A stretch of 64,000 bases of DNA from JASDSY01 sp041441465 (lineage in GTDB: Bacteria > Muiribacteriota > UBA9980). The notes beneath the pieces were generated by a model that saw nothing but the letters and a program-made list of their open reading frames with translations, did not search any database and was not told where the DNA came from. Shown piece after piece: positions 62,600 through 64,000 of this stretch. Numbering within the stretch: the first letter of the stretch is position 1; every line of letters begins with the position of its first letter. The stretch is taken from positions 3,858-67,857 of the forward strand of contig JASDSY010000018.1 of assembly GCA_041441465.1 (NCBI GenBank), written 5' to 3'. A program made the position numbers and the translations under genes.

Positions 62600-63964
62600 A
62601 TGTACGACGGTCCTATTATTATCCAGGGCGATTTAACTATATTTTTAGATACATCGCACGACTGTTTCGAAAAATGCCGCGATGAAATTTCAGTATTTGC
62701 GGAATTATTGAAATCGCCTGAATATATGCATACATACCGCATTACAAAAATCTCTTTATGGAATGCCGCCGCTTTAGGCTATAATGCCGATCAAATTCTT
62801 GATACTTTGAGTAAATATTCGCGCCATCCAATTCCTGAAAACGTAATACATGAAATTAATTTTAATATTGCCAGATACGGCAAACTTATATTTTTAAAAA
62901 TCGCAGATTATTTAAAAAGAACATGCGCTAACGAGAATTGTTCGCAAAAAGAAAATGAATTATTATTCAAAGAAAAACTTGCGGATCTTAATCGTCAAGT
63001 TTCAGGCATGATCGATGAATTATTTTTAATGAACTCGATTGATAAATATATAATAATGGAAATTATGGGGAATGTTGAATTTTCAGGGTACGTTTTTAAA
63101 CGGCTGGATGAGTTTAATCTTTTGATTTTTTCGAAATACCGCGGCGAGTTAAAAAGAGCGCTTCTGAAAATAGGTTATCCTGTCCGCGATAGGATAGGAT
63201 ATGATGAAGGCAGCAGCCTCGATGTAAGTATTAAAGAAGTCACTTCGGCCGGAAAAGATTTTAAATTACGTGATTATCAAATGAAGGCCGTAAGCGAATT
63301 TTACCGTGAAGGCCAATCCGACGGCGGCTCGGGAGTTATAGTGCTTCCTTGCGGTGCCGGGAAAACATGCGTCGGCATAGGAGTTATGGAAAAGGCCCGC
63401 TGCGAGACGCTTATTCTAACCACAAATACAGTCGCGGTCAGACAATGGATTAATGAATTACTTGACAAAACCTGGCTTGACAGCGATATGGTCGGAGAAT
63501 ATACCGGCGATAAAAAGCAAATCAGGCCGGTTACCGTATCCACTTACCAGACAATAATGTGGCATCGCGGAAACGACGATCATTATCCGCACTTTGTCGT
63601 TTTAACCGACCGCAATTGGGGAATGATAATTTACGATGAAGTACATTTGCTGCCCGCGCCGATATTTAGAGTAACCGCGCAAATCCAGGCTAAAAGACGC
63701 CTCGGCCTTACCGCGACTCTTGTACGCGAAGATAATATGGAAGGCGATGTGTTTTCATTGATAGGACCTAAAAAATATGAACTTCCATGGAAAAATCTTG
63801 AGCGCAGCGGCTATATTGCAAAAGCTAATTGTTACGAAATTCGCGTTAAAATGCCGGATTCTGTCAAATATGACTATGCGGTAGCTAAACAGTCTCAAAA
63901 ATATAAAATCAGCGCCACGAATCCTGACAAAATCGAAGTAATAAGTAACTTAAGTTTCGCATAG
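62600..63964 (+). CDS. XPB/Rad25-type DNA helicase, truncated before the second helicase lobe
   Basis: Bacterial XPB helicases are superfamily 2 translocases linked to DNA repair. The N-terminal XPB domain is clear (PIIIQGDLTIFLDT, then YMHTYRITKISLWNAAALGY, to about residue 180). Helicase lobe 1 follows: Q-like LRDYQMKAV, motif I LPCGAGKTCVGIG (about 249-261), motif II IIYDEVHLLPAPIFR (about 344-358), motif III RLGLTATLVRED with the XPB RED triplet, and EGDVFSLIGPKKYELPWKNLERSGYIA. The frame then stops at residue 454, just after NPDKIEVISNL, where the family continues into lobe 2 with motifs IV-VI (about 150-200 more residues). The DNA after about 63950 no longer looks like this gene. A break by insertion or frameshift is likely, so the protein should be inactive as a helicase. 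Confidence 0.85.
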   Translation: MYDGPIIIQGDLTIFLDTSHDCFEKCRDEISVFAELLKSPEYMHTYRITKISLWNAAALGYNADQILDTLSKYSRHPIPENVIHEINFNIARYGKLIFLKIADYLKRTCANENCSQKENELLFKEKLADLNRQVSGMIDELFLMNSIDKYIIMEIMGNVEFSGYVFKRLDEFNLLIFSKYRGELKRALLKIGYPVRDRIGYDEGSSLDVSIKEVTSAGKDFKLRDYQMKAVSEFYREGQSDGGSGVIVLPCGAGKTCVGIGVMEKARCETLILTTNTVAVRQWINELLDKTWLDSDMVGEYTGDKKQIRPVTVSTYQTIMWHRGNDDHYPHFVVLTDRNWGMIIYDEVHLLPAPIFRVTAQIQAKRRLGLTATLVREDNMEGDVFSLIGPKKYELPWKNLERSGYIAKANCYEIRVKMPDSVKYDYAVAKQSQKYKISATNPDKIEVISNLSFA

Positions 63965-64000
63965 CAAAACTATTGTAAATTCGTTATTTATATTTCAAAT
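63951..64000. other. Possible junction of an insertion inside the XPB gene
   Basis: From about 63951 the coding pattern of the helicase ends and AT-rich DNA with a TAG at 63962-63964 follows to the window edge. Too little is visible to identify an element. Confidence 0.3.

Overview
This window is one stretch of an AT-rich bacterial chromosome from an assembled, probably uncultured, organism: it contains a 100-base run of N, and the flanks of that run show a typical assembly overlap. The strand usage is almost entirely plus, with Shine-Dalgarno sites of the AAGGAGG or AAGGTGAT type, frequent TTG starts, and several near-perfect sigma70-type promoters (TTGACA-N17-TATAAT). A secretin-like protein and a pseudopilin-like protein suggest a diderm envelope. 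I cannot name the phylum from sequence reading alone; a deep-branching candidate lineage with giant secreted proteins fits.

Layout. 1-1630 holds the 3' part of a TPR-protein gene. 2172-2711 (minus) encodes a small exported protein with a Lys/Glu/Pro/Ala repeat tail. 3196-38384, more than half of the window, is one giant gene. It appears as two ORFs only because of the N run at 29393-29492, and the collapsed reading gives about 11,677 residues: signal peptide, Ig/FN3-like modules, two PA14-like domains, a 98-residue tandem repeat array, TolB/PD40 blades, four NHL propeller stretches, a sialidase-like propeller and a six-times repeated module that I do not recognise. It is followed at once by a pseudopilin-like gene (38422-39060).

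39347-45000 holds an unknown gene, a DUF3048 (YerB-like) exported protein, a ParM-like actin followed by a ribbon-helix-helix adaptor candidate, and a class III adenylate cyclase fused to HEAT repeats. 45056-50612 holds DUF3084, then an operon of wecA-type transferase, holB and ricT behind a consensus promoter. 50806-57187 holds a zinc finger/HTH/DUF2087/GIY-YIG regulator with a palindromic operator, an exported coiled-coil protein, serC (minus, with a structured leader), a DUF445 membrane protein and a LysM protein. 57398-63964 holds a secretin-like/TPR protein, an unknown gene, a methyltransferase, a free-standing intein-like (Hint) protein whose two end catalytic positions both read alanine, a DUF1232 protein and an XPB-type helicase that stops before its second helicase lobe.

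How they may work together. The giant protein, its pseudopilin neighbour and the secretin-like protein point to export across two membranes, but this link is inference. The ParM/RHH pair looks like a type II partition cassette on a chromosome. wecA-holB-ricT is a housekeeping operon; the holB-ricT pairing is known from Firmicutes. The most unusual items are the intact giant gene across the gap, the splicing-dead free-standing intein-like protein, the chromosomal ParM/RHH cassette, and the regulator with a strong internal translation start that would release its GIY-YIG domain.
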